Shown: positions 7,980 through 17,554, counted from the stretch's first letter. The stretch: DNA of 64,000 bases from Sipunculus nudus (GCA_026874595.1 CM049307.1:77664643-77728642), one strand, 5' to 3'. A program made the numbers and translations. The notes: a model not told the origin generated them from the sequence alone.

Positions 7980-9446
7980 TCACGGACAGCATGAGGTGCG
8001 CCGGGTATCGTTTGGACCCGCGACCAGTCTTACAGATTTCGCTTGGACGACGTCTGGTTCTGTTGCAGCTCTCACTTTCCATACACTTTGATACGTGTGC
8101 CCGGTACCTGTGCCAGCCAAACATGTGTTGCAGCTGTTCGTGCACGCGTAAACCCACTTGCCGTACGGGGTGGCGACGCATCCGACGTTGTACGTTTTTC
8201 TTTCAATTTTTGCGTATTGCGTGCGTACGAGCGTGAACATTCCGGTCGCGGCGTCGCAGTTGGCGAGTTCCAACTCCCATCCCAAGGAGAACCACATGTA
8301 AAACAACGTGAAACTAATGAACCTGGCGTTCCGCAGTGACAATATTTTTTTCTCTGGTATCTCCAGTACGAGCCGGTGGACGTCAGTCTTTTCACTGTGT
8401 GTCCTTTTCCCTCTGACTGCGTACATTGTTTTCTGGAGCTTACATCCGAGCACGTGAACCAGGGCGTTCAGCATGATGTGTGGTTGCTTGTCGTGGTCTG
8501 TTCCCTCTGACAAAGCAGGCATATCGGTATCCAGCTTGGTGGGCATTTGGAAACATTCCCCCATTGAGCGCCAGGTGTCGCACAGGATGCGAAAGATGTC
8601 TTTGCGGCGCGGTATTTGTTTTGCCGTCAGCAGTGATACTTTCGTGCTGACGTGTTTTCCGATATGCAGCATACACACGTTACGAATGTGAACCCTTGAC
8701 GCCTTGCGGAGCATTGTCTGCGGCGGATCGCGCACCTGACGTTCGGTGTACCGGTGAGACGTTACATCCACAACGGGCATGCAGCATATCTGTTGGAACA
8801 GGTGTCCTTCGTCCGAAATCACGTGTTTCACACACGGTCGGTAAACAGTCTGCGGGTTTGCTTCAGCGGGTTCCCCTGTTTTCGTGTTAAGGATGGGAAT
8901 CTGTTGTATCTGGTGCACACTCAGTAAACCTGCTTCCAAGCAGGTCAGGGGCGCGTTTACGGTGTATCCCATGTGCCACAGCAGGTACAGCAGGTACGCA
9001 ACACCATATTGACCGAGCGCACTGTGATTGCCAGACAGATCAAAAGTCATCTCACCCTCGGGACCCGTGAACAGCCACTCTATGTCGTGCATCTGACAGA
9101 TCCCCTCTACGGTTTTCAAGGAGACTCCTGATTCCTTCAATGTCCTGCAGTTGTCGGTGTGTGAGGAATCCATGGTGAACCGCGACATGTCGCGCATCAT
9201 TGTTTCCCATGTCTCCATACACAGGGACGACGGTAACCCGTGCTCACCGTCTGCACTTGATCTCAGTCTTTCCTGGTCACGCCACATCTGTTGGGTTGAC
9301 CAGTTGAGTGCTTTGATGAGTACACGTGCTTTGTTATCGCGAACACGTAAACGCGCAGACATACCCGGTAGCAGTCCTCCTTCCACATCTGCTCTTGAAT
9401 ATATGTTGATCGGAACGAATGGAACACTGTGCAGACGGTCTGCCAT
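7980..9446 (-). CDS. Conserved-looking protein of unknown function, 488 aa
   Basis: I do not recognise this protein. It starts at an ATG and is mixed alpha/beta in character, with no signal peptide. A mildly hydrophobic stretch near residues 145-165 looks like a buried helix rather than a membrane span. A Cys-rich knot close to the C terminus (Tyr-x-Cys-Thr-Asn-Ser-Cys-x-x-Cys, about residues 440-450) could bind zinc, followed by a basic tail. It is the last gene of the leftward block and lies beside the poly(A) signal at 7819. The 268-base gap to the upstream RING gene has two CCAAT boxes (9571, 9662) that may belong to its own promoter. Confidence 0.7.
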   Translation of the reverse strand: MADRLHSVPFVPINIYSRADVEGGLLPGMSARLRVRDNKARVLIKALNWSTQQMWRDQERLRSSADGEHGLPSSLCMETWETMMRDMSRFTMDSSHTDNCRTLKESGVSLKTVEGICQMHDIEWLFTGPEGEMTFDLSGNHSALGQYGVAYLLYLLWHMGYTVNAPLTCLEAGLLSVHQIQQIPILNTKTGEPAEANPQTVYRPCVKHVISDEGHLFQQICCMPVVDVTSHRYTERQVRDPPQTMLRKASRVHIRNVCMLHIGKHVSTKVSLLTAKQIPRRKDIFRILCDTWRSMGECFQMPTKLDTDMPALSEGTDHDKQPHIMLNALVHVLGCKLQKTMYAVRGKRTHSEKTDVHRLVLEIPEKKILSLRNARFISFTLFYMWFSLGWELELANCDAATGMFTLVRTQYAKIERKTYNVGCVATPYGKWVYACTNSCNTCLAGTGTGHTYQSVWKVRAATEPDVVQAKSVRLVAGPNDTRRTSCCP

Positions 9447-9713
9447 CCTTTGTCTTGTTGTTGTGGCACCTTGTGCGCACAGTTAGACTTGCAGTAACAA
9501 AGTGTCTGATCTGTAACGGCGAACCGGTTAAATATGTTCACGGCAAGGACAAACAGGCGGCCAAAACCAGCCAATAGGCGCTCTCAGAAATTGCTCGTCT
9601 AAGCATGACCCGCTTGCTGACGTCACGCCGTACTTGCACCTGCACGTAGAAAATGTCAGCGCCAATAGCCGTTGCGCAATCTGGCTGGTTCAGGCAAGAA
9701 TCACCCGTACCCG

Positions 9714-10901
9714 TCATGTGAAATAATGACCGTCAGCTACGACCTGCACGCAGGAACGAGAGTCCATCGGTCGCCACTTTATGGTTGACACGAGTCGCAC
9801 TGGCGTGCGGCACTGCGGGCACGGAATGTGTTCCGTGGTTGCTACTCCTCTCGCTCGGTTGTCTGTATGTACTTGTGCCATTTTTTTGTAACACGCAAGG
9901 CACACGTAATGTTCGCACTGGCTGAACACCACGTATTCCGCCTGCCCGCTTTTCTTCGGGTGATCGCGTGCAGCTTCCTCACAATTCTCCTGGCAGACGC
10001 TGCAAGATAGACGGCATGTCAGCATGCACCCGTGCCCCATGCGTTTCATAACCCCGTTGAAGATGTCAAGCATTTCATTGTAACTGCAACCGTAACACAA
10101 GTCTGATATCAGATGGATCCAGGCCAATTTCCGTACCTGCCTCTCACAGGTTATCTGGTGTGTCCGCCTGTTCCTGAATACGTGTTCGGTATCGGCGTAT
10201 GTCTTCAGGACCGCGTTTCTCGCGGCTTTCAGGTAACTGTTTACTGACGTGCGGAGGTATCTCATTGTATCCTTACGTTGTTTGCGTGGACGATCACTTT
10301 CCTCGAAGTGTACGCTGTCTGTGGTACGTTCATCAGCGAGGTGTGACACGCCTGGTGTCTCACGCGACATCGTCTTCCAGTAGGTGCTTTGCAAAAGCCT
10401 CGTGAGAGATAGTTTGTAAACGTCGGCCTCGTGAACACCCGAAGCGCTCAGCTGCTGCAGGTGTCTGCGGCTTGCTGCCAGGCGAGGGATAAAGTCCGCT
10501 TGTTCCGATAAACTTGCCAGGTACTTCGGTAAGTGCGGTGTCAGTTCGCCTGCCGTGTATGGAATGTGATTATCGTCACGTGTCACGTCCTGCGGTAATC
10601 GCTTCTCGTTCAAGGTTGCTTCCGTTTTTTTATCCAACCGACCGAGTTCACGGGTGCCCCACCAAATGAGATGTCTTTCCAGGCTCCACAGTCCCAGTGC
10701 GGCGTCTTCGTCGATGGTACGTGGGGTGTCGGGGTGGACTACATGTGTATGTGGCACAGATGATATCGATTCCGATTCCTCCCGCCTTTGTCTCGCACCG
10801 AGAGATTCTCCGTTGCCGGCCTCAGTTCTCCGTCGTAAGCTGATGGGCGCCAGAGGTTGCAGAGACTGTAACACGTCGTGGTTTAAAACTGACATGCCCA
10901 T
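9714..10901 (-). CDS. RING-finger protein, likely E3 ubiquitin ligase
   Basis: 395 residues. The first 290 are polar and charged with no recognised domain. The C-terminal third holds a C3HC4 RING (about residues 297-366): Cys-Ser-Val-Cys, then Cys-Glu-His, Cys-Leu-Ala-Cys and finally Cys-Pro-Gln-Cys, with Arg-Thr-Pro after the last pair as in many RINGs. RING proteins usually transfer ubiquitin from an E2 to a target, and large DNA viruses use them to dismantle host defences or activate early genes. No BIR repeat precedes it, so it is not an IAP. A basic Arg/Lys cluster around residues 200-240 may be a nuclear signal. Its start overlaps the end of the upstream gene by 80 bases; an alternative ATG lies at 10895. 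Confidence 0.78.
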   Translation of the reverse strand: MGMSVLNHDVLQSLQPLAPISLRRRTEAGNGESLGARQRREESESISSVPHTHVVHPDTPRTIDEDAALGLWSLERHLIWWGTRELGRLDKKTEATLNEKRLPQDVTRDDNHIPYTAGELTPHLPKYLASLSEQADFIPRLAASRRHLQQLSASGVHEADVYKLSLTRLLQSTYWKTMSRETPGVSHLADERTTDSVHFEESDRPRKQRKDTMRYLRTSVNSYLKAARNAVLKTYADTEHVFRNRRTHQITCERQVRKLAWIHLISDLCYGCSYNEMLDIFNGVMKRMGHGCMLTCRLSCSVCQENCEEAARDHPKKSGQAEYVVFSQCEHYVCLACYKKMAQVHTDNRARGVATTEHIPCPQCRTPVRLVSTIKWRPMDSRSCVQVVADGHYFT

Positions 10902-11856
10902 CCGCTTTGCCCATCGTTACTCGTACGTCTGCAATGACTGCGCCTGTCAGGAGCGACTGCCACGTTTTTAATACTGTCACCTTTGGGGCACGCGTGTCTT
11001 CCGGCGGGGTGCTGTTTTCACAAACGGGTGCACCTCTCCAGCGGGTCACGGGTCGTGTTGACAATGCCCTCTCCGGGTCTATCAAACCGGTCTCAGGGTT
11101 ACAGGCATCCAGAGGATGCAGCCGTGGGTACAACATCTTCATACACGTTGAAAACCCCCGTCCCTGTCCAACAGCATATTCCGTTTTGCTGATTTCGGCG
11201 TCTTCTTTAGCACAGGCGGTTTCTATCGCACACACGGCTGTCCTGTACGCAGCGGATGCGATATGGGAAATATCCGCTTCCCGCTGTTGTGGATTGTATC
11301 CCGGGACACCGGTCAACCAGCTGTTGTGTCGTGCGATAATTTCCCACGTGTACACGAGGGATCCGAAATCGACCGGCGAAGCTGTTAATAACCGGGGGAA
11401 TACCTGTCGTTTGAACCTCACGAGCGTTGGTACGCGGCAGACCGGCATGTGCTTGGCCATATCAAATATGAATATACAATACGCAGTTGTGGCAGGGCAA
11501 GGTTTGCACGTTATCGATGTGACACACTTGTATATTGCTGTACACCACCTGAGCAGGCGAGACCTGCGGCATGTGCGGTTGGATGTTTCGTTGCGTAAAC
11601 CGAACAGCGACATCTTGCACGTGAGGAGGGGCACGGCATCTGGAGGATGTAAAGGCATCTTGTTCACTGGGTGCTTATATTTCTGCAACCCGACTTTTGT
11701 ATTGGTATTCCTGTTGTAGATGGAGTACTTTGTACTCTCACGTGACTCTGCATGGTTTAATGCTGCCCGCAGTTTCATCGAATAAATGTCAGAAACGTTT
11801 AGCTGAAATCCGTTTCCTCTGTCTTCTGTTTGTGCGCGATGGTGTATGTATTTCAT
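10822..11856 (-). CDS. Unknown protein, start uncertain
   Basis: About 344 residues from the first ATG at 11856. The open frame runs further to 11901 but only with a TTG. Later ATGs at 11778 and 11658 are equally possible, since the first 80 residues look poor in structure. The central part (from a Met-Ala-Lys-His-Met segment on) reads like a globular domain with spaced cysteines. I do not recognise it. The 3' end overlaps the RING gene by 80 bases in another frame, which favours tight co-transcription. A long plus-strand frame opposite (10907-11719) looks like its mirror shadow. Confidence 0.55.
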   Translation of the reverse strand: MKYIHHRAQTEDRGNGFQLNVSDIYSMKLRAALNHAESRESTKYSIYNRNTNTKVGLQKYKHPVNKMPLHPPDAVPLLTCKMSLFGLRNETSNRTCRRSRLLRWCTAIYKCVTSITCKPCPATTAYCIFIFDMAKHMPVCRVPTLVRFKRQVFPRLLTASPVDFGSLVYTWEIIARHNSWLTGVPGYNPQQREADISHIASAAYRTAVCAIETACAKEDAEISKTEYAVGQGRGFSTCMKMLYPRLHPLDACNPETGLIDPERALSTRPVTRWRGAPVCENSTPPEDTRAPKVTVLKTWQSLLTGAVIADVRVTMGKADGHVSFKPRRVTVSATSGAHQLTTEN

Positions 11857-11958
11857 GTTGCGCCCGCAGATATCATATCGACCGCACGTTACATTTCTCA
11901 AATAACAAAATGTCAGCTGTGTTTAATAGCATACTATTTGTCACGACTAAACGTTGGG

Positions 11959-12126
11959 TCACATTTTCCTACACAACCTGTTGTACGCCACACCGAGTCC
12001 AATCATTGTACAGGTCAGCCCGAACAGTAAAAAAATCATGGCACCCCAGTAACATTTGCGGAGGCGACGTCCCCGGGCAAGGTACAAAAGGGCTGACACA
12101 CTCAGGTCGTGCGGCTTACACTGCAT
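11959..12126 (-). CDS. Small C-terminally anchored membrane protein
   Basis: 55 residues from the only in-frame ATG; the frame continues upstream to about 12213 (84 codons) without one, so a spliced or non-ATG start cannot be excluded. Most of the C-terminal half is one hydrophobic helix (Trp-Gly-Ala-Met-Ile-Phe-Leu-Leu, then Leu-Gly-Val-Ala-Tyr) preceded by a basic cluster (Arg-Gly-Arg-Arg-Leu-Arg-Lys). This is the pattern of a tail-anchored protein with its N terminus in the cytoplasm. It fills the gap between two leftward genes on the same strand, which supports it being real. Function unknown. Confidence 0.4.
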   Translation of the reverse strand: MQCKPHDLSVSALLYLARGRRLRKCYWGAMIFLLFGLTCTMIGLGVAYNRLCRKM

Positions 12127-12321
12127 CCTTGGTTTTTTTATCGTGACCTGGCCGACCGGAAATACAAACCGCGCGATGCTCTGGTCGTTAGCCAAACGGA
12201 TCGCCCTCAGCACTGAAATCGTGTCACTATTCCGGGTAAAATGTAATGAACTGTTACACCGTCTTACACGGAGACTGAAAAATGCAGTATTTACAAATAT
12301 CCCGACCCTTCTCCGTGGAGG

Positions 12322-13458
12322 TTAGTCCTGTGCGTCGATTGAAAGCCCCAGCGCGCAAATGACGTCTCCGTACAAGTAACAGGACACGTCGGCTGGTGGC
12401 ACGATTTGTGATATAATTTCGCTGTCGCATTCGTCGTCCAACGAAAGTTCACAGAAAGGAGGGAGGACTTCGGCGTCCGACAGCATCGACGGGTCGCACC
12501 TCAATTCAAATGATGCTCCTTTTTCACAGTCACCGTATCTCTCCGTCAGGTGTAATGTGACCTTGCAGAGACCTTCCCATTTTTGTGTGTCGCCTGGGTG
12601 TGTTACATGTGTTATTTTCCCGTTGCAGGGGACGGCTGCGGGGTTAAAGAATGATGGTGTACGACCGGGAGGCTGCGTGTCATGCTGCGCGTCATCGCCC
12701 ACGTCACCATACCTGGCAACGAAAAAGTCATGAGTTTGTGCGGCTGGTACTATCACAGCGTGCCACGAGAGACGGGGACACAAGCGGTAAGTGTTGTTTC
12801 TTTTCGTCAGCAAGGTGTCACGTACGAGGAGGAGCATGTCCGCTGGTTCTTGCATGTGTGGAAACTGTTCGGGTGGGTCGAACAAGACGCACTCGAAAGA
12901 TGCCCCTTCCGGTAAAACGGCTGTGAGAGTACGTATCTTCCTTTTTGATTTACTAGTTTCAGAATCTTCTATTAGTTGTACGCGACCGACGACTGTTATG
13001 TGCTCGTCCACGTGACACTTAAACCGGCCGGGGGCTGGTATGTCACAGAATGAGGTGCCGTTTTCGTGCTGGTCTTTTGTCAGTAATTCTTTACAGGTTT
13101 CTGCTATACGTAACCGCCTCAGATTGAGCTGTTGAGACGTCAGTTCCGACCAACTGGTAGGCGGATGGTGACGCTCCCACACGAATCCTTTCACACTCAA
13201 AACAAGGCCGTTGCAGATACGCTTGAAATTGCCAGACACACGGTACCATTCTCCGGGTGCCCACTGTTCGATTTGTTGACCATCGGAAACGTTTAACACG
13301 ACACACGTCCCCTCTGAGTCGTAAACGACGGCTCGGAAATTCCCACCGGTGCTTGAATACATTGCGACGGTGACAGCAGCGCCGGGAACGCCGGTGTCTA
13401 AGTTCGAAATGGCTTCGCATTGAGCCATGTTATTGTGTTTCTGTCGCGGATAAGTCAT
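12322..13458 (-). CDS. Candidate OB-fold (RPA-like) ssDNA-binding protein
   Basis: 378 residues if it starts at the ATG at 13458, which overlaps the upstream stop as ATGA; a second ATG at 13428 is also possible. Two segments resemble OB folds of the RPA type. The first, at about residues 20-85, is strand-rich with a Gly-x-Phe-x-Ala-Val-Val-Tyr-Asp core and a Tyr-Arg-Val-Ser-Gly-Asn end. The second, at about 145-240, has Val-Val-Gly-Arg-Val, a basic Lys/Arg loop and a Phe-Glu-Cys-Val-Leu-Phe-Asp strand. The C terminus is acidic, as in many ssDNA-binding proteins that recruit partners. A role in replication is plausible beside the many replication genes here, but the match is by pattern only. 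Confidence 0.4.
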   Translation of the reverse strand: MTYPRQKHNNMAQCEAISNLDTGVPGAAVTVAMYSSTGGNFRAVVYDSEGTCVVLNVSDGQQIEQWAPGEWYRVSGNFKRICNGLVLSVKGFVWERHHPPTSWSELTSQQLNLRRLRIAETCKELLTKDQHENGTSFCDIPAPGRFKCHVDEHITVVGRVQLIEDSETSKSKRKIRTLTAVLPEGASFECVLFDPPEQFPHMQEPADMLLLVRDTLLTKRNNTYRLCPRLSWHAVIVPAAQTHDFFVARYGDVGDDAQHDTQPPGRTPSFFNPAAVPCNGKITHVTHPGDTQKWEGLCKVTLHLTERYGDCEKGASFELRCDPSMLSDAEVLPPFCELSLDDECDSEIISQIVPPADVSCYLYGDVICALGLSIDAQD

Positions 13459-14750
13459 TCGAAATGGCAGTGGTCCGCGATGTTTTGAATCATATACAAG
13501 CGGTTTGTTATCTGGCACGTCACGTGCGATAACCGGTTAGTAAACACGCCCTGTAAAAAACAGTCAGAAGGCAGGTCGTCCACGTACACGCATGGGCCGT
13601 CTGGCAGTGCGTCCATTCCCACGCTCAATGTATCAGGGTTGGGTGGGTCCTGGTCTACGTCCCATGCTGTTGAACGTGCGATTTCCATGGCGTTCAGGTC
13701 GGCGCTGACCATGTCCGGGTTCCACACGCGGTTGTGTTGCGCCAACAAGCACAGCATGCACGGTAATCTGACGAGCAGGTCTTCGCAGTGCAGCTGTTCG
13801 TTTCTGTCGCCTGACACGAAAGCAAAACGTTGTGACGGTAACTGGGAGGGATCTCTGGCCTGCTGCAGAAATTCGTACATGAAAAGAACAATGTTGAAAC
13901 ATTCCAGTAAACGAACGTGATTTGTGACCGCTAAGCTTACGTCGAACAATTTCGCTGGCAGGGCGACAAGTCCACGTGGATGCGAAGTCCCTTGCATACG
14001 CGACGACTTCCGCATATACGCTGAGGCGACACACGTTGGTAGGGTGCAGCGGGCCTCCGTGTAAACCACCCGCAATGCCTCTGACAAACCCTCTGATACG
14101 GGTATGTTCTTGAAGCCGGCGGCATCGACCAGATGTTCGACTATTCCGCGGCGTGCGCTTAGTGACATCCAACTGTTTGCGTGTTTGAACGTATGGGGAG
14201 TTCCAACCACTTGAGCTAAGGGGTTACGGGCTGCGACACGTATAGCGCGCGCCGGTGGTCCTTGGTTGTCCTGTGTGACAGGGCGCAGTTTGCGACGCTG
14301 GTCTGTTGAATATTTTTCCCCGTTGCAGTTATCAGGTATTTCATCAGGGTTGTCTGGGAAAAGTGAATGTTCCAGTGTCAAAGCTTGTACGCCTTCTTCT
14401 TCCACCTTCACGACCATTGGAAGGCTTGTGTTGGAGTTGGCGGGAACTTCTCGTGCTTTGTGCGTGTTTCCTGGGCATGACACTACCATAAACCCTTCTC
14501 TGCGTTCTGAACCGTCAGGTAGACGTGAACGTGTCCCGTCTTCACGCTGGGACAGTCCTGTCGGGATGATCGACACAGGGGCCCCGAGGTTGTATGAGCA
14601 TACTGTAAGGGCGCTCTTTATTGCATTGACGTTCACGTTATCCGAACGTTTGCAACCGGCAGACGCATGGTCATGCGACAGGGTCTGTTCCTGTGTGTTG
14701 AATGTGGTCCACGGAGACAGGGGTACAACCCCAAGGTTTCTGTCCGCCAT
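13455..14750 (-). CDS. Unknown protein, 431 aa, upstream partner of the OB-fold gene
   Basis: Starts at an ATG 76 bases from the divergent 879 aa gene, so the two share a very short promoter gap. The first 175 residues are polar and Pro/Ser/Asn-rich (likely disordered). The remainder is globular and helical, with several Cys and a Leu-Pro-Cys-Met-Leu-Cys-Leu-Leu stretch near residue 325. I recognise no family. Its stop codon overlaps the start of the next gene by four bases (ATGA), so translation of the two may be coupled. Confidence 0.65.
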   Translation of the reverse strand: MADRNLGVVPLSPWTTFNTQEQTLSHDHASAGCKRSDNVNVNAIKSALTVCSYNLGAPVSIIPTGLSQREDGTRSRLPDGSERREGFMVVSCPGNTHKAREVPANSNTSLPMVVKVEEEGVQALTLEHSLFPDNPDEIPDNCNGEKYSTDQRRKLRPVTQDNQGPPARAIRVAARNPLAQVVGTPHTFKHANSWMSLSARRGIVEHLVDAAGFKNIPVSEGLSEALRVVYTEARCTLPTCVASAYMRKSSRMQGTSHPRGLVALPAKLFDVSLAVTNHVRLLECFNIVLFMYEFLQQARDPSQLPSQRFAFVSGDRNEQLHCEDLLVRLPCMLCLLAQHNRVWNPDMVSADLNAMEIARSTAWDVDQDPPNPDTLSVGMDALPDGPCVYVDDLPSDCFLQGVFTNRLSHVTCQITNRLYMIQNIADHCHFE

Positions 14751-14826
14751 GCCTTATTTGGGTGATCGGAGGCCGATGTCCGGCCTGAGTTGACTTTCAA
14801 AAAAAAAGAACAATCGGTGAAACACT

Positions 14827-17466
14827 ATGGCTTCCTCAGACGACCGATCGGCACACACGGTGCAGGAGCGCGGTGTAGCTGTCGGGCACCCGCTCGAATG
14901 CGCGGATTCTACAGAGTGGCTCAGGTTGTGGGCGGACACGTTGACGGCGCTGATCGATGTGAACGTTTCAAAACATGTGTATCCTGATCTTATGCTTCAG
15001 AGTTTGCCACGCTTGCGGTCAAACGCGTGTGTGGCAAAGGAAATGTCATTTTTTGTACGTGAAAGTCTGCATTGTTCTTTATCGCGTGTCACGTACGGAC
15101 TGTCCTTGCTCTTGCCGCGACTGTCCCTCGAGATGGATCACGTTGCTTCCTGTCTGGAAGAATACGTTCGTAACTCTCAAGACATGCAGCGAGACGCAAG
15201 GTGTGGTAGAATCCAGGGCTTGACGGAACAGCAGGTTGAGTCGCTGTGTCAGAAATACTTCCGTTCTGTGCTGCGGACAGAGGACTGTCGGTTTTGGCAC
15301 ACAACGGGCAGTAACACTGCATGGACGGTGCACGAGATGCAGAAATGCTGTTGGGACCTTGATTTCGCTTTTTACAGCACACCCCTGGAAGAGGTTATTA
15401 CCGCCCTCGGAGAGCTAGAGGAAGTATGTGCGAAACTGTTTGTTTCAGTTTGGGTATTGCCTCCCCACCTGTTGGATATGAGCCTGGGTTGTTTAGCATG
15501 TGTTTCCGCTCAGGCCTTTGCGTATTCCCTCGCGCAAGATGGGTCCCGTGCAGGGGCCGACCCACCTGAACAAACCAGGTTAGGTGCCAGTAACTGTTCT
15601 CATATTGTGTCATGTGACACGGGGCATGATCTTTTCCAGACGTTAAATGTACCGGCAGGAAGCGGGTCATGTCAACGGGAGCGAAGCAGAGATGGAGCTG
15701 CTCCTGCAGGTGATGGCGAACGTGTGGCCGCGGTCAACCAGTTGCCTAACGCTCCTGACATGGCACTGGCTGCCGGTTCTCCACGTCCTATAAACTCTGT
15801 CGACCCCACTGAAGACAGGTATTACTGTGGTTTCGGGAACACCTCTGGCGCAGACGACAGGCTCCTCAAGGAGCTGCGACTGGGTAACAGTCATGTGGCA
15901 GAAAAGACCCGTCTGTTGTTGGAAAACATGAGGCGCGCCCGTTCGGAAATAGACTCGCATTGGCGGAATTCGGCTGATATTTTTAGATGGTGTGGTGAAC
16001 GCGGTGACACTGACGTGCAAACCGAGGGTCATTACGCGGGCAATGCCGTTCTCATGTACACGGTTCCCGTCTACGGGTTGACTGTTGAAGAGCTCGTGGG
16101 GAACGAGTTTGCGGCCATGGACGCTCAGGCCGAGCTTGAAGCCCGCAAACACGAGACTAGGATCAAGGAGCAGTTAAAAAAAGCTAGGGACCGTGGAGTC
16201 CAAGACGCGCCACAAGCTGTTGCGTGGGACATCTTGAAAGGGATTAACATGGATGGTAGCAAAAACGGGGGTTTGGCGCAAATGTTGGAGCGGGTGACAG
16301 GGAGGCGTTATGGGGTCGGCAACCAAGCAGTTGGATGTGGAAACAATGAACGTCCTGGACGTTCTTGCGTTGATGATTACATCGATACCTTGGTTACGGA
16401 GATGACGTCATGTGACATAGACTCCGTCCAGAAATCGGTGGGAGAGCGCGTTTTCGAACGTCACCGCAAACTGGTGAGGGCGAGGCACGCAAAGCTGTTG
16501 CGCAAATTGCGCAGGGCGAAAGAAGACCTGTCCTGTTGCATGCAGCCCCGCGTAGCGGGACAAGAGATCTTGTCAGGACTTTTCGCCGTCAGACGATGTG
16601 TCAAAGCAGTGCAGCTCTTCCGAGAGGTTGTTTCCGCGCAGGCGGGAGCAGACGTGAACCCCGACGATTTGCAAAATGGTTGGCTTGTGCCTGGGGACGG
16701 GTCACCGTATGATCCGTCCCGTGTTCCTCGCCCGCGTGTAGCTGAAGCGTGGGAGGTCAGTTGCGGGGAGCCCCTGCTGGAAACTGTCAACATATCGATG
16801 GCCTCAGAACTGACTAAGTCCCTGCAACTTGGCCCTATGTGGATGTCAAGGGACTCGCACGAGGACACAGCGTGCCCCGTCAGGGCGGGATTTGTTATGC
16901 ACGCTGTTTGGTCTGCAAGGGGCGTCCCCGCGTCTGCGCGTGCTGACGTTGAAAGGTTCTGCACTTTGAAATCGGAAATGGGAGCACTGGGGTCACGACA
17001 GGCGGAACGCTTCGGGGATGTGTTCCCAGTGATGCAGGAACAGTATCTGGAACTGCTGCAGCAGTTGCGGGCGCAGGAAGCGCAGACGTCGTCAGGTGAT
17101 GCCGAAAACCAATCTCGTCTGGACAGTTTGAAGCAAACACGGTTTCTCTGCCACATGCACAAGGTTCGGTTGGTGGCATATGCTGTTGTGGCGCACCAAT
17201 TGGCCCATCCGGGGAACCGTGTCCGGTGTCTGTCTGTGGCCGATCCGTCACATTTATGTCCGGGGGAAGGGGGGGAGGTTTACGCTCTCGAGGAGGCTGT
17301 TTATGTGGGGCCCGCTTTTTCACCACACACGCTGATATCCAGGCGACACTACACGCCTCCGGTAAACGACGCTGACGCACAAGAGGCAAACGCGCGGGAT
17401 CTATGGGATATAAAACAGAGTCATGACATCTTCGAACTCCTGGCTGCTGCACCAGCGACGCGTTGA
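14827..17466 (+). CDS. Large helical protein, unknown; weak portal candidate
   Basis: 879 residues from an ATG at 14827. Residues 1-230 are helical and Cys-rich. Residues 235-330 are polar. A long charged helical region follows (about 345-480 and 520-600), with many Arg/Lys/Glu, including a basic helix with Lys-Leu-Leu-Arg-Lys-Leu-Arg-Arg. Herpesvirus portal proteins (UL6) are of similar type (large, helical, coiled-coil), but I see no specific motif to decide, so this is only a suggestion. Other structural or replication roles are equally open. The gene is followed by AATAAA at 17514-17519 and faces the 760 aa gene across a convergent gap. Confidence 0.65.
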   Translation: MASSDDRSAHTVQERGVAVGHPLECADSTEWLRLWADTLTALIDVNVSKHVYPDLMLQSLPRLRSNACVAKEMSFFVRESLHCSLSRVTYGLSLLLPRLSLEMDHVASCLEEYVRNSQDMQRDARCGRIQGLTEQQVESLCQKYFRSVLRTEDCRFWHTTGSNTAWTVHEMQKCCWDLDFAFYSTPLEEVITALGELEEVCAKLFVSVWVLPPHLLDMSLGCLACVSAQAFAYSLAQDGSRAGADPPEQTRLGASNCSHIVSCDTGHDLFQTLNVPAGSGSCQRERSRDGAAPAGDGERVAAVNQLPNAPDMALAAGSPRPINSVDPTEDRYYCGFGNTSGADDRLLKELRLGNSHVAEKTRLLLENMRRARSEIDSHWRNSADIFRWCGERGDTDVQTEGHYAGNAVLMYTVPVYGLTVEELVGNEFAAMDAQAELEARKHETRIKEQLKKARDRGVQDAPQAVAWDILKGINMDGSKNGGLAQMLERVTGRRYGVGNQAVGCGNNERPGRSCVDDYIDTLVTEMTSCDIDSVQKSVGERVFERHRKLVRARHAKLLRKLRRAKEDLSCCMQPRVAGQEILSGLFAVRRCVKAVQLFREVVSAQAGADVNPDDLQNGWLVPGDGSPYDPSRVPRPRVAEAWEVSCGEPLLETVNISMASELTKSLQLGPMWMSRDSHEDTACPVRAGFVMHAVWSARGVPASARADVERFCTLKSEMGALGSRQAERFGDVFPVMQEQYLELLQQLRAQEAQTSSGDAENQSRLDSLKQTRFLCHMHKVRLVAYAVVAHQLAHPGNRVRCLSVADPSHLCPGEGGEVYALEEAVYVGPAFSPHTLISRRHYTPPVNDADAQEANARDLWDIKQSHDIFELLAAAPATR

Positions 17467-17513
17467 CTTTCGTCGTATCCTATATGAAACAAAACACTCA
17501 TGATACCAAACCA

Positions 17514-17519
17514 AATAAA
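17514..17519 (+). terminator. Poly(A) signal, 879 aa gene
   Basis: AATAAA 48 bases after the stop. Confidence 0.65.
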
Positions 17520-17554
17520 ACCAAACACATACAGTCATAATGTGCAATGTGATA

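Noticed and set aside
9714-10901. Inhibitor-of-apoptosis protein
   Set aside because: RING present but no BIR repeat with its Cys/His pattern.
10907-11719. 270-codon plus-strand frame
   Set aside because: Antisense to the 344 aa gene, which belongs to a contiguous leftward block; the plus frame has no promoter, poly(A) signal or motif. Not excluded with certainty, as both are unrecognised.
13633-14172. 179-codon minus-strand frame overlapping the 431 aa gene
   Set aside because: Same strand, shifted frame, Arg-rich low-quality reading; typical shadow.
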